Of a stretch of 64,000 nucleotides of DNA, positions 44,133 to 53,759 are shown one piece after another. The stretch is from positions 33,894 through 97,893 of the forward strand of contig NZ_SNXB01000015.1 in assembly GCF_004362055.1 (NCBI RefSeq), given 5' to 3'. Within the stretch, counting starts at the first letter, position 1; each line of letters opens with the position of its first letter. The position numbers and the translations under genes were made by a program. The notes beneath the pieces were generated by a model. The model searched no databases. It saw only the letters and a program-made list of their open reading frames with translations, and was not told where the DNA came from. The DNA is from Flavobacterium sp. 245 (GTDB lineage Bacteria > Bacteroidota > Bacteroidia > Flavobacteriales > Flavobacteriaceae).

Positions 44133-45458
44133 TTATAAGTATTCTCCGTGTTGAGAAATATCTAATCCTAATTCTTCTTTTTCTTCCGTAACTCTTAGTG
44201 GAGTTATTTTGTTTACAATGAAGAATAAAGCATAAGAAGCTCCAAAAGCAAAGATTGATACGATAACTAATGCTTTTAATTGTATTAAGAATAAAGTGGC
44301 ATCACCAAAAATTAATCCTTGATTATCACCAACAATTGAGTTTACACTTTTAGAAGCAAAAACTCCAGTTAAAAGCATTCCTACCATACCGCCAACACCG
44401 TGACAAGCAAATACATCAAGAGCATCGTCAATTTTTCCTTTAGGGAATTTGCTAACTACAAGATTACTGATAACAGCAGCGATAATACCAATTGCTAATG
44501 CATGAGGAATACTTACGAAACCTGCAGCAGGAGTAATGGCTACTAATCCTACAACAGCACCAATACAAGCACCCATTGCAGATAATTTGTGTCCTAATAT
44601 TTTATCAAGGAAAACCCATGCCATAGCAGCAGATGCAGCAGCGATTGTTGTAGTTCCTAAAGCCTGTGCAGCAAGACTTCCAGCTCCAACTGCAGAACCT
44701 GCGTTGAAACCAAACCATCCAAACCATAATAAACCTGTACCTAATAATACATAAGTGATTCTAGCAGGATTTACTTTTTGAACTTTACGTTTTCCTAAGA
44801 AAATTGCTCCAGCCAAAGCAGCCCATCCAGCACTCATGTGTACTACAGTACCACCAGCGAAGTCAAGAACTCCCCATCCAAAGAACAAACCGTCAGGATG
44901 CCAAGTCATGTGGCATAATGGAGCGTATACGAATAAGATAAATAAAACCATGAATAATAAGTAAGCCCAGAAACGTACACGTTCAGCAAAAGCTCCTGTA
45001 ATTAAAGCTGGAGTAATGATCGCGAATTTTGCCTGGAATAGAGCAAAAAGAATCATTGGAATTGTTGGAGCTAGTTCCCACGCCGTGTTTGCGCTTACTC
45101 CTTGAAAAAATATATTTGAAGAAGGATCTCCTATAAAACCGCCTATAGTTGGTCCAAAACATAATCCGAATCCAATTACTACCCAAAGAACTGTTACAAT
45201 TACCATTGCCATGAAACTTTGAAGCATTGTGCTGATTACGTTTTTCTTGCCTACCATACCTCCATAGAAAAATCCTAATCCTGGAGTCATTAATAATACA
45301 AAAGCTGTAGCAACAACCATCCATGCTGTGTCACCCGTGTCTAATTTTAATTCGACAACGTGGGCGCCTAATGTTTTTGATTCAGTAACAAATGAGATAG
45401 AAAAAATAGATAGTAACAAAATCGTGATGAGGATCACACTTAAAATAATTTTTCGCAT
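44133..45458 (-). CDS. amt: Ammonium transporter (Amt family)
   Basis: 441 residues: a signal-like first helix (MRKIILSVILITILLLSIFS) then 11 helices. GDTAWMVVATAFVLLMTPGLGFFYGGMV, FALFQAKFAIITPALITGAFAERV, DFAGGTVVHMSAGWAALAGA (first pore His in VVHMS) and DVFACHGVGGMVGMLLTG (second pore His) are the Amt hallmarks. Imports ammonium. The usual glnK (PII) partner is not adjacent. It has its own terminator and an AT-rich upstream region; a clear promoter was not identified. Confidence 0.95.
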   Translation of the reverse strand: MRKIILSVILITILLLSIFSISFVTESKTLGAHVVELKLDTGDTAWMVVATAFVLLMTPGLGFFYGGMVGKKNVISTMLQSFMAMVIVTVLWVVIGFGLCFGPTIGGFIGDPSSNIFFQGVSANTAWELAPTIPMILFALFQAKFAIITPALITGAFAERVRFWAYLLFMVLFILFVYAPLCHMTWHPDGLFFGWGVLDFAGGTVVHMSAGWAALAGAIFLGKRKVQKVNPARITYVLLGTGLLWFGWFGFNAGSAVGAGSLAAQALGTTTIAAASAAMAWVFLDKILGHKLSAMGACIGAVVGLVAITPAAGFVSIPHALAIGIIAAVISNLVVSKFPKGKIDDALDVFACHGVGGMVGMLLTGVFASKSVNSIVGDNQGLIFGDATLFLIQLKALVIVSIFAFGASYALFFIVNKITPLRVTEEKEELGLDISQHGEYL

Positions 45459-45739
45459 AGTTATTTAGTTTTAAATTTTTTATAAAAGTATAAAATCAAT
45501 TGACACCCCTATAAAAAATAGAGTCTAATGTTTAATTTTTGTTAATTTTTAAATTTGACCCCCTAAATTTTGCGTGTATTTCTTAAAATAGACTTAAATT
45601 TTACAATTTATTAAAGTTAAAATGGGCAAAACACATAATTTCTGCAATTTGAGATGAAAAAAAGATAATATTATTCTTAAAATTGTAATTTTTTCTCTTC
45701 AAATAATTATTTGAACGTTTAAATTGTTTGGTTTAAATA
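45459..45739. other. AT-rich spacer upstream of amt
   Basis: About 280 bases between the amidohydrolase terminator and amt. The region contains no open gene and no repeat I recognise. A TACTTTTA on the minus strand near 45480-45490 could be a weak -7 box for amt. Confidence 0.3.
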
Positions 45740-45782
45740 AAAAACGGCATCAATTGAGTATTTCAAAAGATGCCGTTTTTTA
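45740..45782 (-). terminator. Terminator of the amidohydrolase pair
   Basis: AAAAACGGCATC and GATGCCGTTTTT are perfect 12-base arms around a 19-base loop, 15 bases beyond the stop at 45797. Confidence 0.8.
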
Positions 45783-45796
45783 CGAAAAGAAAGTTT

Positions 45797-47104
45797 CTAT
45801 TTCTGATTGAACTTTTCTTTGAATTTTCTATTTAATTTATTCTGGAAAGTATCTAGATTGATCAATCTTCCTTGAATAAAAGCAGTTGTAAGTTTGTTTG
45901 TTCTCATGTCTAAAGCATCTCCTTCAGAAATAAACAAAGTTGCGTCTTTGCCCGTTTCTAATGAGCCGCAAGTAGTGTCAACATTCAATAATTTTGCAGT
46001 ATTTAGTGTAATAAGCTGTACAGCAATTTCTTTGTCTAAGCCAAAAGCAGCACAAGTTCCTGCTAAGAATGGCAGGTTTCGTACACTCATACGCTCGTGA
46101 TCACCACTATTTTCTAAACCAACAACAATACCTTTGTCGGTAAGTATTTTTGCCATTTTATAAGGCAGGTTTACATCTTGGTCAGCGCTTGTTGGCATAT
46201 CATGAACACGTCTTAAAAGAACACCAACATTATATTTTAATAATGAAGCAGTTGCTTTGTAAGCTTCAAATCCGCCAACGATCACAATCTTTTTGATTTG
46301 ATTGTCTGCTGCTAATTGAATAGCATCTACAATTTGTTTTTCTTCATCAGCATGAATGTAAAGTGTTTGCGTTCCGTCAAATAAACCTTTTGTAGCTTCT
46401 AGAACTAGATTTCTTTCTTTCGGAGTTGTTTGATTGTATGCTTTTGCGTTGATTAAAAAGGCATTTATTTCTTCGGCCTGTTTTGGATAATCTTTATTTG
46501 GCTCAATAACTCCCGGCTCAAACCAAGATCCAGATCTCCTGAAACTAGAAGGGAAATTCAAATGAATTCCGTCATTTTCTTTCAAAATTGCATCTTTCCA
46601 GCTCCATGCATCTAATTGTACAATGGATGAAGTACCAGAAATTGTGCCGCCACGTGGCGTAACCTGAGCTACTAAAACACCATTTGGACGAACAGTTTCT
46701 ACTACTTTCGATTCAGAGTTATAAGCAATAATACTTCTAACATTTGGGTTGAAAGTTCCAATTTCTTCTTCGTCATCAGATGATTTTACAGCATCAATTT
46801 CAACTAATCCCAAAGTTGTATTTGCAGCAATAAATCCAGGATATATATGTTTTCCTGAAGCATCAATTGTCGTGTCATAAGCATCAGCGGCAAGTCTTAT
46901 TGTTGTTGCATCGGCTACTAAAGTAATTTTCCCGTCTTTAAAACCAATGGCACTGTTTTGAATCACTTTTCCGTTGCCCAAGTGTGCAGTAGCATTTAAA
47001 ATCAAAACCGATTTAGATTGCTTTGGCGCCGGTATTTGCTGTGCATTTATTTGTACAGAAGCACAAAATAACAACAGCAGTTTATATATGTTTTTATTTA
47101 TCAT
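45797..47104 (-). CDS. Exported amidohydrolase-like protein lacking the metal HxH motif
   Basis: 435 residues from MINKNIYKLLLLFCASVQINA|Q (signal peptide; an ATG 6 codons earlier is less likely). The fold is that of the imidazolonepropionase/dihydroorotase-like amidohydrolases: beta-strand GKHIYPGFIAANTTLGLVEID where the HxH metal site would be, and late FGLDKEIAVQLITLNTAKLLNVD, GSLETGKDATL. The HxH after PGFI is replaced (AANTT), so metal catalysis in the usual way is unlikely. It follows the larger amidohydrolase gene by 19 bases and is probably its partner subunit or a cofactor-free relative. Confidence 0.8.
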   Translation of the reverse strand: MINKNIYKLLLLFCASVQINAQQIPAPKQSKSVLILNATAHLGNGKVIQNSAIGFKDGKITLVADATTIRLAADAYDTTIDASGKHIYPGFIAANTTLGLVEIDAVKSSDDEEEIGTFNPNVRSIIAYNSESKVVETVRPNGVLVAQVTPRGGTISGTSSIVQLDAWSWKDAILKENDGIHLNFPSSFRRSGSWFEPGVIEPNKDYPKQAEEINAFLINAKAYNQTTPKERNLVLEATKGLFDGTQTLYIHADEEKQIVDAIQLAADNQIKKIVIVGGFEAYKATASLLKYNVGVLLRRVHDMPTSADQDVNLPYKMAKILTDKGIVVGLENSGDHERMSVRNLPFLAGTCAAFGLDKEIAVQLITLNTAKLLNVDTTCGSLETGKDATLFISEGDALDMRTNKLTTAFIQGRLINLDTFQNKLNRKFKEKFNQK

Positions 47105-47141
47105 GTTGTCTCTTTTTATCATTATGAATTTTCTAAAGCTC

Positions 47142-50141
47142 TTATAACTGTTCTAAAGTATCACAGTGATATTCTTTTTTCTCTTTTCTTGTTGGTGCCT
47201 GAGTACTATTCCCTTTGTTTTTTTCCTGCAGCATTTGTCCAATCAATTGATTTCTTTCTTTAGTGATAGCCAATTGTTTCTGAGCATCTTTTTCGATATC
47301 AAAATAAACTACACCTTCAATAATTGTTTTTTCAGCTTTAGCATAAATAGACAATGGATTTTCGCTCCATAAAACAACATCGGCATCTTTTCCAACTTTT
47401 AAGCTTCCTACTTTATCATCAATATGTAATAATTTTGCAGGATTTAAAGTGACAAATTTCCAAGCATCTTCTTCAGATATGTTTCCGTATTTTACCGCTT
47501 TTGCCGCTTCTTGATTTAATCTACGAGACATTTCGGCATCATCAGAGTTGTAAGCAACTACTAAACCTTCATTGTGCATAATTGGTCCGTTGTACGGAAT
47601 CGCATCATTAACCTCAAATTTATAAGCCCACCAGTCAGAGAATGTTGAAGCTCCAACTCCGTGTTCTTTCATTTTGTCAGCCACTTTATAACCTTCTAAA
47701 ATGTGTGTGAAAGTATTCACTCTAAAGTTGAATTTCTCAGCAACATTCATCAGCATTAAAATTTCTGACTCTACATAAGAGTGACATGTAATGAAACGTT
47801 CTTTGTTTAAAATTTCAGCAAGAGTTTGTAATTCTAAATCCACTCTTGGCGCTTTTCCTTTTTTGTTTCCAGCGTTGAATTTTTTCCAGTTTTCGTCATA
47901 TTCTTTTGCTAATTGAAAATAATCTGTAAAAACTTGTTCAACTCCCATTCTGGTTTGTGGGAAACGAGTTGGATTATCAATTCCCCAGTTTGCTTGTTTT
48001 ACGTTTTCACCCAAAGCAAACTTGATGAATTTAGGCTGATTTTTGTATAACATTTCATCTGCAGCAGCACCCCATTTCCATTTTACAATTGCAGATCGGC
48101 CACCAATTGGGTTTGCAGAACCGTGTAGTAATTGTGAAATTGTTACCCCTCCAGCTAAATCTCTATAAATATTAATGTCTTCTGAGTTTACAACATCCTG
48201 AATCGTAACTTCGGCAGTTGAGTTGTGGCCGCTTTCGTTCACACCTTTAGAAATGGCAATATGCGAGTGCTCATCAATAATACCGCTTGTAATGTGTTTT
48301 CCTTTTGCATCAATCACAGTTGCGCCTGCATCAGAAAGATTTTTGCCTACAGCAGCGATTTTTCCATTTTTAATCAAAACATCAGCTTCTGTTAGAATTC
48401 CTTCTTTTTCATTGGTCCAAACTGTAGCATTTTTGAATAATAAAGTCTGAGCCGTTTGTTTTTTAGTATCACCAAAAGCAACGTTTGGATACGTTACAGG
48501 CATGATTGGGTTTGGTTTTTCTGGTTTAACAGTATCTTTTACAGCAACAAACGGACTTGTTTTTACTGCATTCCAAACTAATTCATCTCCGTTTGATAAA
48601 ACCGCTTTTCCAGATAAAACATCTGCTTTTTCAACAAAACCAGTTAAACGTGTAAAACTTGATTTTATAGTATCTGCTGGTTTGATTACAAGAGAAACCC
48701 AGTTTTTAGCAATAGCAAAAGTGCTTTTTACTTTTTTAGCATCAACGGTTGTGATTTCAGATTTTTGAGCTTCAGCAGTTCCGTCAATTTTCCATTTGTA
48801 TGTATCTTTTCCAACCGTTAAGTCGTAATTACCGCGGATGTCTTTTGCGTTGATATCATTTACTATAAATTTGCTTCCTTGAACCCAGTTTTCAAATAAC
48901 ACTGTTTTCTCGTCAAAAATTTCTCCAGAAGTAATAATAAAGTTGGCATAACTTCCTGTTTTCAAACTTCCTACTTCGTCGCTTTTTCCTAAAATAGCCG
49001 CCGGAATAGTAGTTAAAGCTTCTAAAGCTTTTGTTTTATCAAAACCGTATTTTATTGCTTTTAATAAATTCGGTTTAAAATCCTCGATTTTCTTTAATTT
49101 GTCGGTCGTTAACGCAAAAACAATTCCGTTGTCCGAAAGCACTTTTAAGTTAGTTGGCGCCTGATTCCAGAAACGCATATCAGCCAATTCAATTTGGTTT
49201 GATAAATACGGATTCGAAACATCATAAGCATCTGGGAAACTTATCGGAATAATAAATTTTGCATTCGTGCCTTTGATTTCTTCAATTCTTTCGAATTCAT
49301 TTCCGCTTCCTTTTAAAACGTAGTTTAAACCAAATTCTTTTGCAATTTTTGAAGCTCTTAAACTGTTTAATTTATCTTCTGTTGCAAAAATCTGAACTAG
49401 TTTTTCATTGTTTGCCAATGCTTCTAACGATAAATCTTTAGTTTCAGAATTTCCTTTTTTGTACCAGTCTAAATCCAGGTACATTTGGCGAAGTAAAGCC
49501 ATCATACCCATTAAAGAACTTGGATATTGCTGATTTGTCAAGGCACTTCTAGAAAAAGCAAAGTGATTTGTTAATTTGTTTGAAATGATTTGTTTCGAGT
49601 TGTTTTCGTTGTTTAAGGCAACTAAAGCTCCAGATCCCTGAGCGATTCCGTCAGGTACGTGGGTTCCAACAACACCAAAACCAGCTTTCAAAAACTCATC
49701 TGCTTTTGGCTGGTCGTATTTAAAAGTTTCATAACCGTTTACTTCAGGTCTTACGCTTTCGTTCCAGTAAAAACCCGTTCTTTTTGTATCGTAAAGAGGG
49801 TTACGGCTGCGTCCTGGAGTTACATTTGCTTTTGGTTTTTCGATTCCAAAATTGGTGTAAATATCAATAAATGATGGGTAAATTGTTTTTCCTGTTAGAT
49901 CAATTGTGATGCTGTTTTTTGGAATTGCAACAGTAGTTCCAACAGAAATTACTTTTCCATCTTGGATAAGTAAAGTTCCTTTTTCAATTTTTTGTGTTGG
50001 AGAAACATAAATAGTGGCATTTGTAAAAACAGTGTAATTTTTACTTTTGTTGTGCACACTTTCATTAACAGGGAAATAGTCTTGAGCATACGTTTTTGTT
50101 AAAAAAACACTCAAAAAGAGTAGTAGTAGGGCTTTTTTCAT
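47142..50141 (-). CDS. Exported double amidohydrolase, degenerate N-terminal and complete C-terminal domain
   Basis: 999 residues with a signal peptide (MKKALLLLFLSVFLTKTYA|Q). The N-terminal domain (about 35-440) has an amidohydrolase fold but the metal site is altered (TIYPSFIDIYTNFG, no HxH). The C-terminal domain (about 570-985) has the real site: GKHITSGIIDEHSHIAISKG, with HSH, then HSYVES, HILEGYK, and the late FVTLNPAKLLHIDDKVGSLKVGKDADVVLWSENPL. Likely hydrolyses a C-N bond of a cyclic or acylated compound in the periplasm; the substrate is unknown. Followed by the smaller metal-less relative, so the two form a conserved-looking pair. Confidence 0.82.
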   Translation of the reverse strand: MKKALLLLFLSVFLTKTYAQDYFPVNESVHNKSKNYTVFTNATIYVSPTQKIEKGTLLIQDGKVISVGTTVAIPKNSITIDLTGKTIYPSFIDIYTNFGIEKPKANVTPGRSRNPLYDTKRTGFYWNESVRPEVNGYETFKYDQPKADEFLKAGFGVVGTHVPDGIAQGSGALVALNNENNSKQIISNKLTNHFAFSRSALTNQQYPSSLMGMMALLRQMYLDLDWYKKGNSETKDLSLEALANNEKLVQIFATEDKLNSLRASKIAKEFGLNYVLKGSGNEFERIEEIKGTNAKFIIPISFPDAYDVSNPYLSNQIELADMRFWNQAPTNLKVLSDNGIVFALTTDKLKKIEDFKPNLLKAIKYGFDKTKALEALTTIPAAILGKSDEVGSLKTGSYANFIITSGEIFDEKTVLFENWVQGSKFIVNDINAKDIRGNYDLTVGKDTYKWKIDGTAEAQKSEITTVDAKKVKSTFAIAKNWVSLVIKPADTIKSSFTRLTGFVEKADVLSGKAVLSNGDELVWNAVKTSPFVAVKDTVKPEKPNPIMPVTYPNVAFGDTKKQTAQTLLFKNATVWTNEKEGILTEADVLIKNGKIAAVGKNLSDAGATVIDAKGKHITSGIIDEHSHIAISKGVNESGHNSTAEVTIQDVVNSEDINIYRDLAGGVTISQLLHGSANPIGGRSAIVKWKWGAAADEMLYKNQPKFIKFALGENVKQANWGIDNPTRFPQTRMGVEQVFTDYFQLAKEYDENWKKFNAGNKKGKAPRVDLELQTLAEILNKERFITCHSYVESEILMLMNVAEKFNFRVNTFTHILEGYKVADKMKEHGVGASTFSDWWAYKFEVNDAIPYNGPIMHNEGLVVAYNSDDAEMSRRLNQEAAKAVKYGNISEEDAWKFVTLNPAKLLHIDDKVGSLKVGKDADVVLWSENPLSIYAKAEKTIIEGVVYFDIEKDAQKQLAITKERNQLIGQMLQEKNKGNSTQAPTRKEKKEYHCDTLEQL

Positions 50142-50272
50142 ATGGTATTTGCTAATTTGTTGCTAAAAATATGAAATATATGTTATACAAGTTTTATTTT
50201 TTTGAAATGTTTTTTCGCTACTTTAGATGAAGATTTAAGTAAACCGCTGCTATATAGCGTATAAGATTCAAT

Positions 50273-51250
50273 ATGAAGAATTTAGAAAAAATAAAGTGGG
50301 GAATTGTTGGTTTAGGAAATATAGCCAATCAATTTGCGACAGATTTATTGTTGCTGGAAGATGCGGAATTGACGGCAGTTGCTTCTAGAAGTAGTTTTAA
50401 AGCAAATGATTTTGCCCAAAAGTACAATTGTTCAAAAGCTTATGATTCGTATGAAGCACTTTTTGCCGATGAAGAAGTGGAAATTATATACATTGCCACA
50501 CCGCACGATTCACATGCTGAATTATCTATTAAAGCATTAGAAGCTGGGAAACATGTTTTATGTGAAAAACCAATTGCGCTTTCTTATTCAGATGCTGTTC
50601 GAATGATTGAAGCTTCTAAAAAGAATAATAAGTTTTTTATGGAAGCTTTCTGGACGCGTTTTATTCCTGCAGTAAAGGAAGTTTTGAAAAAAGTAGAAAA
50701 CGGAGAAATTGGGGAAGTAAAATATATAAATGCTGATTTTGCTTTTCGCGGAAGTGAAACCGAAAATCTCAGACTTTTTGATAAAAAATTGGGTGGAGGC
50801 GCATTGTTTGATATTGGCGTTTACCCATTATTTCTGTCTTACATACTATTAGGAAACCCGAAGGAAATAGTTGCGAAAGCCATAAAACATAAAAATGATA
50901 TTGATTTGCAGACTTCTATGATTTTGCAATATGAAAAAGCGCAATCGATTTTGCATTCTTCAATAGTTTTCGATTCTGATATGAAAGCAACTATTGCTGG
51001 AACCAAAGGAAGAATCGAGCTCAATTCGCCTTGGTTTGTCGCCGATGGTTATACTTTATATATAGATGAAGAAAAAGAAGCTGTAATCAGTTTGCCGGTT
51101 CTAGGAAAAGGATATTCACATGAAATTATTGAATGTCATAATTGTATTCGAAATAGTCAAATTGAAAGCCAGTTTTGGTCGTATCAAAACAGTTTGGATT
51201 TGAGTAAAATTGTTGATGAAATTAAAATTCAGATCCAGCTTCCGTTTTAA
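50273..51250 (+). CDS. Gfo/Idh/MocA family oxidoreductase (cytosolic)
   Basis: 325 residues without a signal. NAD(P) Rossmann motif GIVGLGNIANQFATDL (about 11-26); HVLCEKPIALSYSDA has the conserved EKP Lys; FMEAFWTRFIPAVKEV and KLGGGALFDIGVYP are typical of the dihydrodiol dehydrogenase-like branch. It oxidises an alcohol on a sugar or cyclic substrate, not identifiable here. It is divergent from the amidohydrolase pair and precedes comM by 79 bases. Confidence 0.88.
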   Translation: MKNLEKIKWGIVGLGNIANQFATDLLLLEDAELTAVASRSSFKANDFAQKYNCSKAYDSYEALFADEEVEIIYIATPHDSHAELSIKALEAGKHVLCEKPIALSYSDAVRMIEASKKNNKFFMEAFWTRFIPAVKEVLKKVENGEIGEVKYINADFAFRGSETENLRLFDKKLGGGALFDIGVYPLFLSYILLGNPKEIVAKAIKHKNDIDLQTSMILQYEKAQSILHSSIVFDSDMKATIAGTKGRIELNSPWFVADGYTLYIDEEKEAVISLPVLGKGYSHEIIECHNCIRNSQIESQFWSYQNSLDLSKIVDEIKIQIQLPF

Positions 51251-51329
51251 TTTAATTTTTTTTGTAATAAAATATTTACAATAATTATTTTTTCATTAGA
51301 TTTAAAAATCATTAAATGAAAGAATAATT

Positions 51330-52865
51330 ATGTTAGTAAAAGTTTACGGAAGTGCTGTTTTTGGAGTTGAAGCAACCACAATTACGATTGAGGTGCATAT
51401 GGATAAAGGGATTGGTTATCATTTAGTTGGACTTCCAGATAATGCAATAAAAGAAAGCAGTTTTAGAATTGCAGCCGCTTTAAAAAATAACGGATTAAGT
51501 CTTCCGGGGAAAAAAATAACCATAAATATGGCTCCCGCCGACCTGAGAAAAGAAGGTTCAGCATACGATTTACCACTTGCAATGGGAATATTAGTGGGGT
51601 CTGACCAAATAAAAGCACCCGAAATTGAACAATATATTATTATGGGCGAACTTTCGTTAGACGGAAGTTTACAGCCTATTCGTGGTGCATTGCCCATTGC
51701 AATAAAAGCAAAAGAAGAAGGCTACAAAGGATTTTTTCTGCCAATTCAAAATGTAAAAGAAGCAGCAATTGTGGCCGGGCTTGATGTTTATGGTGTTTCC
51801 AATTTGCAAGAAATAATACATTTCTTTAAAGGAAAAGGAACGCTTCAGCCAACAGTAATTGACACTCGCACCGAATTTTACAAAACACTCGATTTCCCTG
51901 AGCATGATTTTTCAGATGTTCGAGGTCAGGAAAGCATCAAACGTTGTATGGAAATTGCTGCTGCCGGTGGTCATAATATCATTTTAATTGGACCGCCGGG
52001 AGCCGGAAAAACAATGCTGGCAAAACGTGTCCCAAGTATTCTGCCTCCAATGACTTTGCGTGAAGCACTTGAAACAACTAAAATTCATAGTGTTGCCGGA
52101 AAATTGAAGGAAGTCGGTTTAATGAATCAGCGACCGTTTAGGAGTCCGCATCACACAATTTCGAATGTTGCGCTTGTCGGAGGAGGAAGTTATCCACAAC
52201 CGGGCGAAATTTCAATGGCGCACAATGGCGTTTTATTTCTCGACGAATTGCCGGAATTTAAACGCGACGTTTTAGAAGTAATGCGTCAACCGCTCGAAGA
52301 TCGTGAAGTGACCATTTCAAGAGCTAAATTTACCGTAACGTATCCATCATCTTTTATGTTGGTGGCGAGTATGAATCCAAGTCCGAGTGGTTTTTTCAAC
52401 GATCCGAGCATGCCAAATACTTCTTCACCGCACGAAATGCAACGTTATATGAGTAAAATATCGGGACCGCTTTTAGACCGAATTGACATTCATATTGAAG
52501 TGACGCCCGTTCCTTTTGAAAAACTGGCAGATGACCGAAAAGCCGAAAGCAGTGTCGAAATCAGAAAACGTGTTACTGCAGCAAGGGAAATTCAGACCGT
52601 GCGATTTCAAGAAATTGAAAACATACATTACAATGCCCAAATGAGCAGTAAATTGATTCGTGAATTTTGCGCATTAGATGAACAGTCAAAAGAACTGCTC
52701 AAAACCGCAATGGAAAGACTGAATCTTTCTGCACGAGCCTACGACAGGATTTTGAAAGTAGCAAGAACAATCGCCGATTTAGACAACGCACCCGCCATAG
52801 TTTCCCAGCACATCGCCGAAGCTATTCAATACAGAAGTTTAGATCGTGAAGGATGGCTGGGGTAA
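51330..52865 (+). CDS. comM: YifB/ComM family Mg-chelatase-like AAA+ ATPase
   Basis: 511 residues. N-terminal Lon-like domain (ATTITIEVHMDKGIGYHLVG, about 15-34), a Mg-chelatase AAA+ core with Walker A GPPGAGKT (221-228) and Walker B GVLFLDELPEF, then FMLVASMNPSPSG, and the C-terminal winged domain SARAYDRILKVARTIADL. ComM of transformable bacteria is a branch-migration helicase that helps integrate transforming DNA. The usual Cys-rich segment (four Cys between Walker motifs and sensor) is absent: the loop NPSPSGFFNDPSMPNTSSPH has none. Confidence 0.92.
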   Translation: MLVKVYGSAVFGVEATTITIEVHMDKGIGYHLVGLPDNAIKESSFRIAAALKNNGLSLPGKKITINMAPADLRKEGSAYDLPLAMGILVGSDQIKAPEIEQYIIMGELSLDGSLQPIRGALPIAIKAKEEGYKGFFLPIQNVKEAAIVAGLDVYGVSNLQEIIHFFKGKGTLQPTVIDTRTEFYKTLDFPEHDFSDVRGQESIKRCMEIAAAGGHNIILIGPPGAGKTMLAKRVPSILPPMTLREALETTKIHSVAGKLKEVGLMNQRPFRSPHHTISNVALVGGGSYPQPGEISMAHNGVLFLDELPEFKRDVLEVMRQPLEDREVTISRAKFTVTYPSSFMLVASMNPSPSGFFNDPSMPNTSSPHEMQRYMSKISGPLLDRIDIHIEVTPVPFEKLADDRKAESSVEIRKRVTAAREIQTVRFQEIENIHYNAQMSSKLIREFCALDEQSKELLKTAMERLNLSARAYDRILKVARTIADLDNAPAIVSQHIAEAIQYRSLDREGWLG

Positions 52866-52904
52866 TTGTGAATTGTTATTTATAAATTGTGAATTGTAAA
52901 ACCG

Positions 52905-52976
52905 ATTGTCACCCTGAGCGGAGTCGAAGGGCGCTCCAATAGGAACGCGGGCTTCGACTTCGCTCAGTCTGACAAT
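52905..52976. repeat. Inverted repeat, 'CACCCTGAGCGGAGTCGAAG' family
   Basis: ATTGTCACCCTGAGCGGAGT (52905 on) is matched inversely by ACTTCGCTCAGTCTGACAAT (to 52976). Half-copies are at 11781-11820 and 22790-22828. The arms are GC-richer than their flanks. Confidence 0.75.
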
Positions 52977-53016
52977 TAAACTTGAAACTTGAATATTTCA
53001 AAATATTAGAATACCA

Positions 53017-53514
53017 TTATTTCGCTTCAAAAATTTTATCCAAGCCTTCCATCGCAATCGTAAAACCTTCTTTAAAGCCCATTGCAATAATTTGTTCAAG
53101 ATCGGCTAAATTTTTGTGTTTAATAGCGATGTCAACAAAAGTAGAATCACCATTTTCAGAAAAATTCACATCCCAGTCAGAACGCGGAAAATCGACATTT
53201 AAATTTCCTTCGCTGTCGCTGAAAGCATCCAGATATTTAAAATTTGTTTTCGGCGTTATCGAAGTAAAATCGGCAATAGCCCAATGTTCTTCGCCTTCAG
53301 GACCAACCATAGCATAAAGTCGGCGTCCACCTTCTTTAAATTCCATACTTTTTGTTCGGGCTTTCCATGGCGCTGGTGCCCACCATTGATCTAGGATTTC
53401 TGGTTCTGTCCATGCCGACCAAACATTTGATAATGACGCGCCAAATTCACGTTTTACATTCACCGTATTGGTTTCTTTATCTACAGTAAAATTCATTAAA
53501 AAATTTGATTTCAT
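53017..53514 (-). CDS. SRPBCC (AHSA1-like) domain protein, paralogue 1
   Basis: 165 residues. The AHSA1/SRPBCC fold begins MNFTVDKETNTVNVKREF and SLSNVWSAWTEPEILDQWWAPAPWKA is the family hallmark, followed by GRRLYAMVGPEGEEHWAI. Such proteins have a hydrophobic cavity for a small ligand; no enzyme activity can be assigned. It is paralogous to the protein at 53760-54260 (WTEPEILDQWWAPAP and GFKEGFTxAxxGLDKI are shared). A 245-base gap with a repeat separates them, so the second copy may have a separate promoter. Confidence 0.85.
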   Translation of the reverse strand: MKSNFLMNFTVDKETNTVNVKREFGASLSNVWSAWTEPEILDQWWAPAPWKARTKSMEFKEGGRRLYAMVGPEGEEHWAIADFTSITPKTNFKYLDAFSDSEGNLNVDFPRSDWDVNFSENGDSTFVDIAIKHKNLADLEQIIAMGFKEGFTIAMEGLDKIFEAK

Positions 53515-53580
53515 ATTTTTTCAGTTTTTAAAAACATTAGTATTAAGTTAAATTCGCTGGGTGTAATTCAAAAAAAACAA

Positions 53581-53720
53581 TTTAACACATAGAAACATAG
53601 TTTTGAATCTGTATAAAAGAATACCAAAAGAAACTCGGTTTCTCACATATAGCTATGTTTGTTATTGCAAAGTGAAATGCCTTTTACAAGTTTAGAAAAT
53701 CTATGAATCTATGTGTTTAA
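53581..53720. repeat. Interspersed palindromic repeat, 'AAACACATAG' family, copy 2
   Basis: Arms TTTAACACATAGAAACATAG (53581-53600) and CTATGAATCTATGTGTTTAA (53701-53720). The core on the minus strand reads AAAGGCATTTCACTTTG, as in copies 1 and 3. Confidence 0.75.
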
Positions 53721-53759
53721 AATTAATTGCACTCAACGAGTTAAGTCAAGAAGAAAAGT

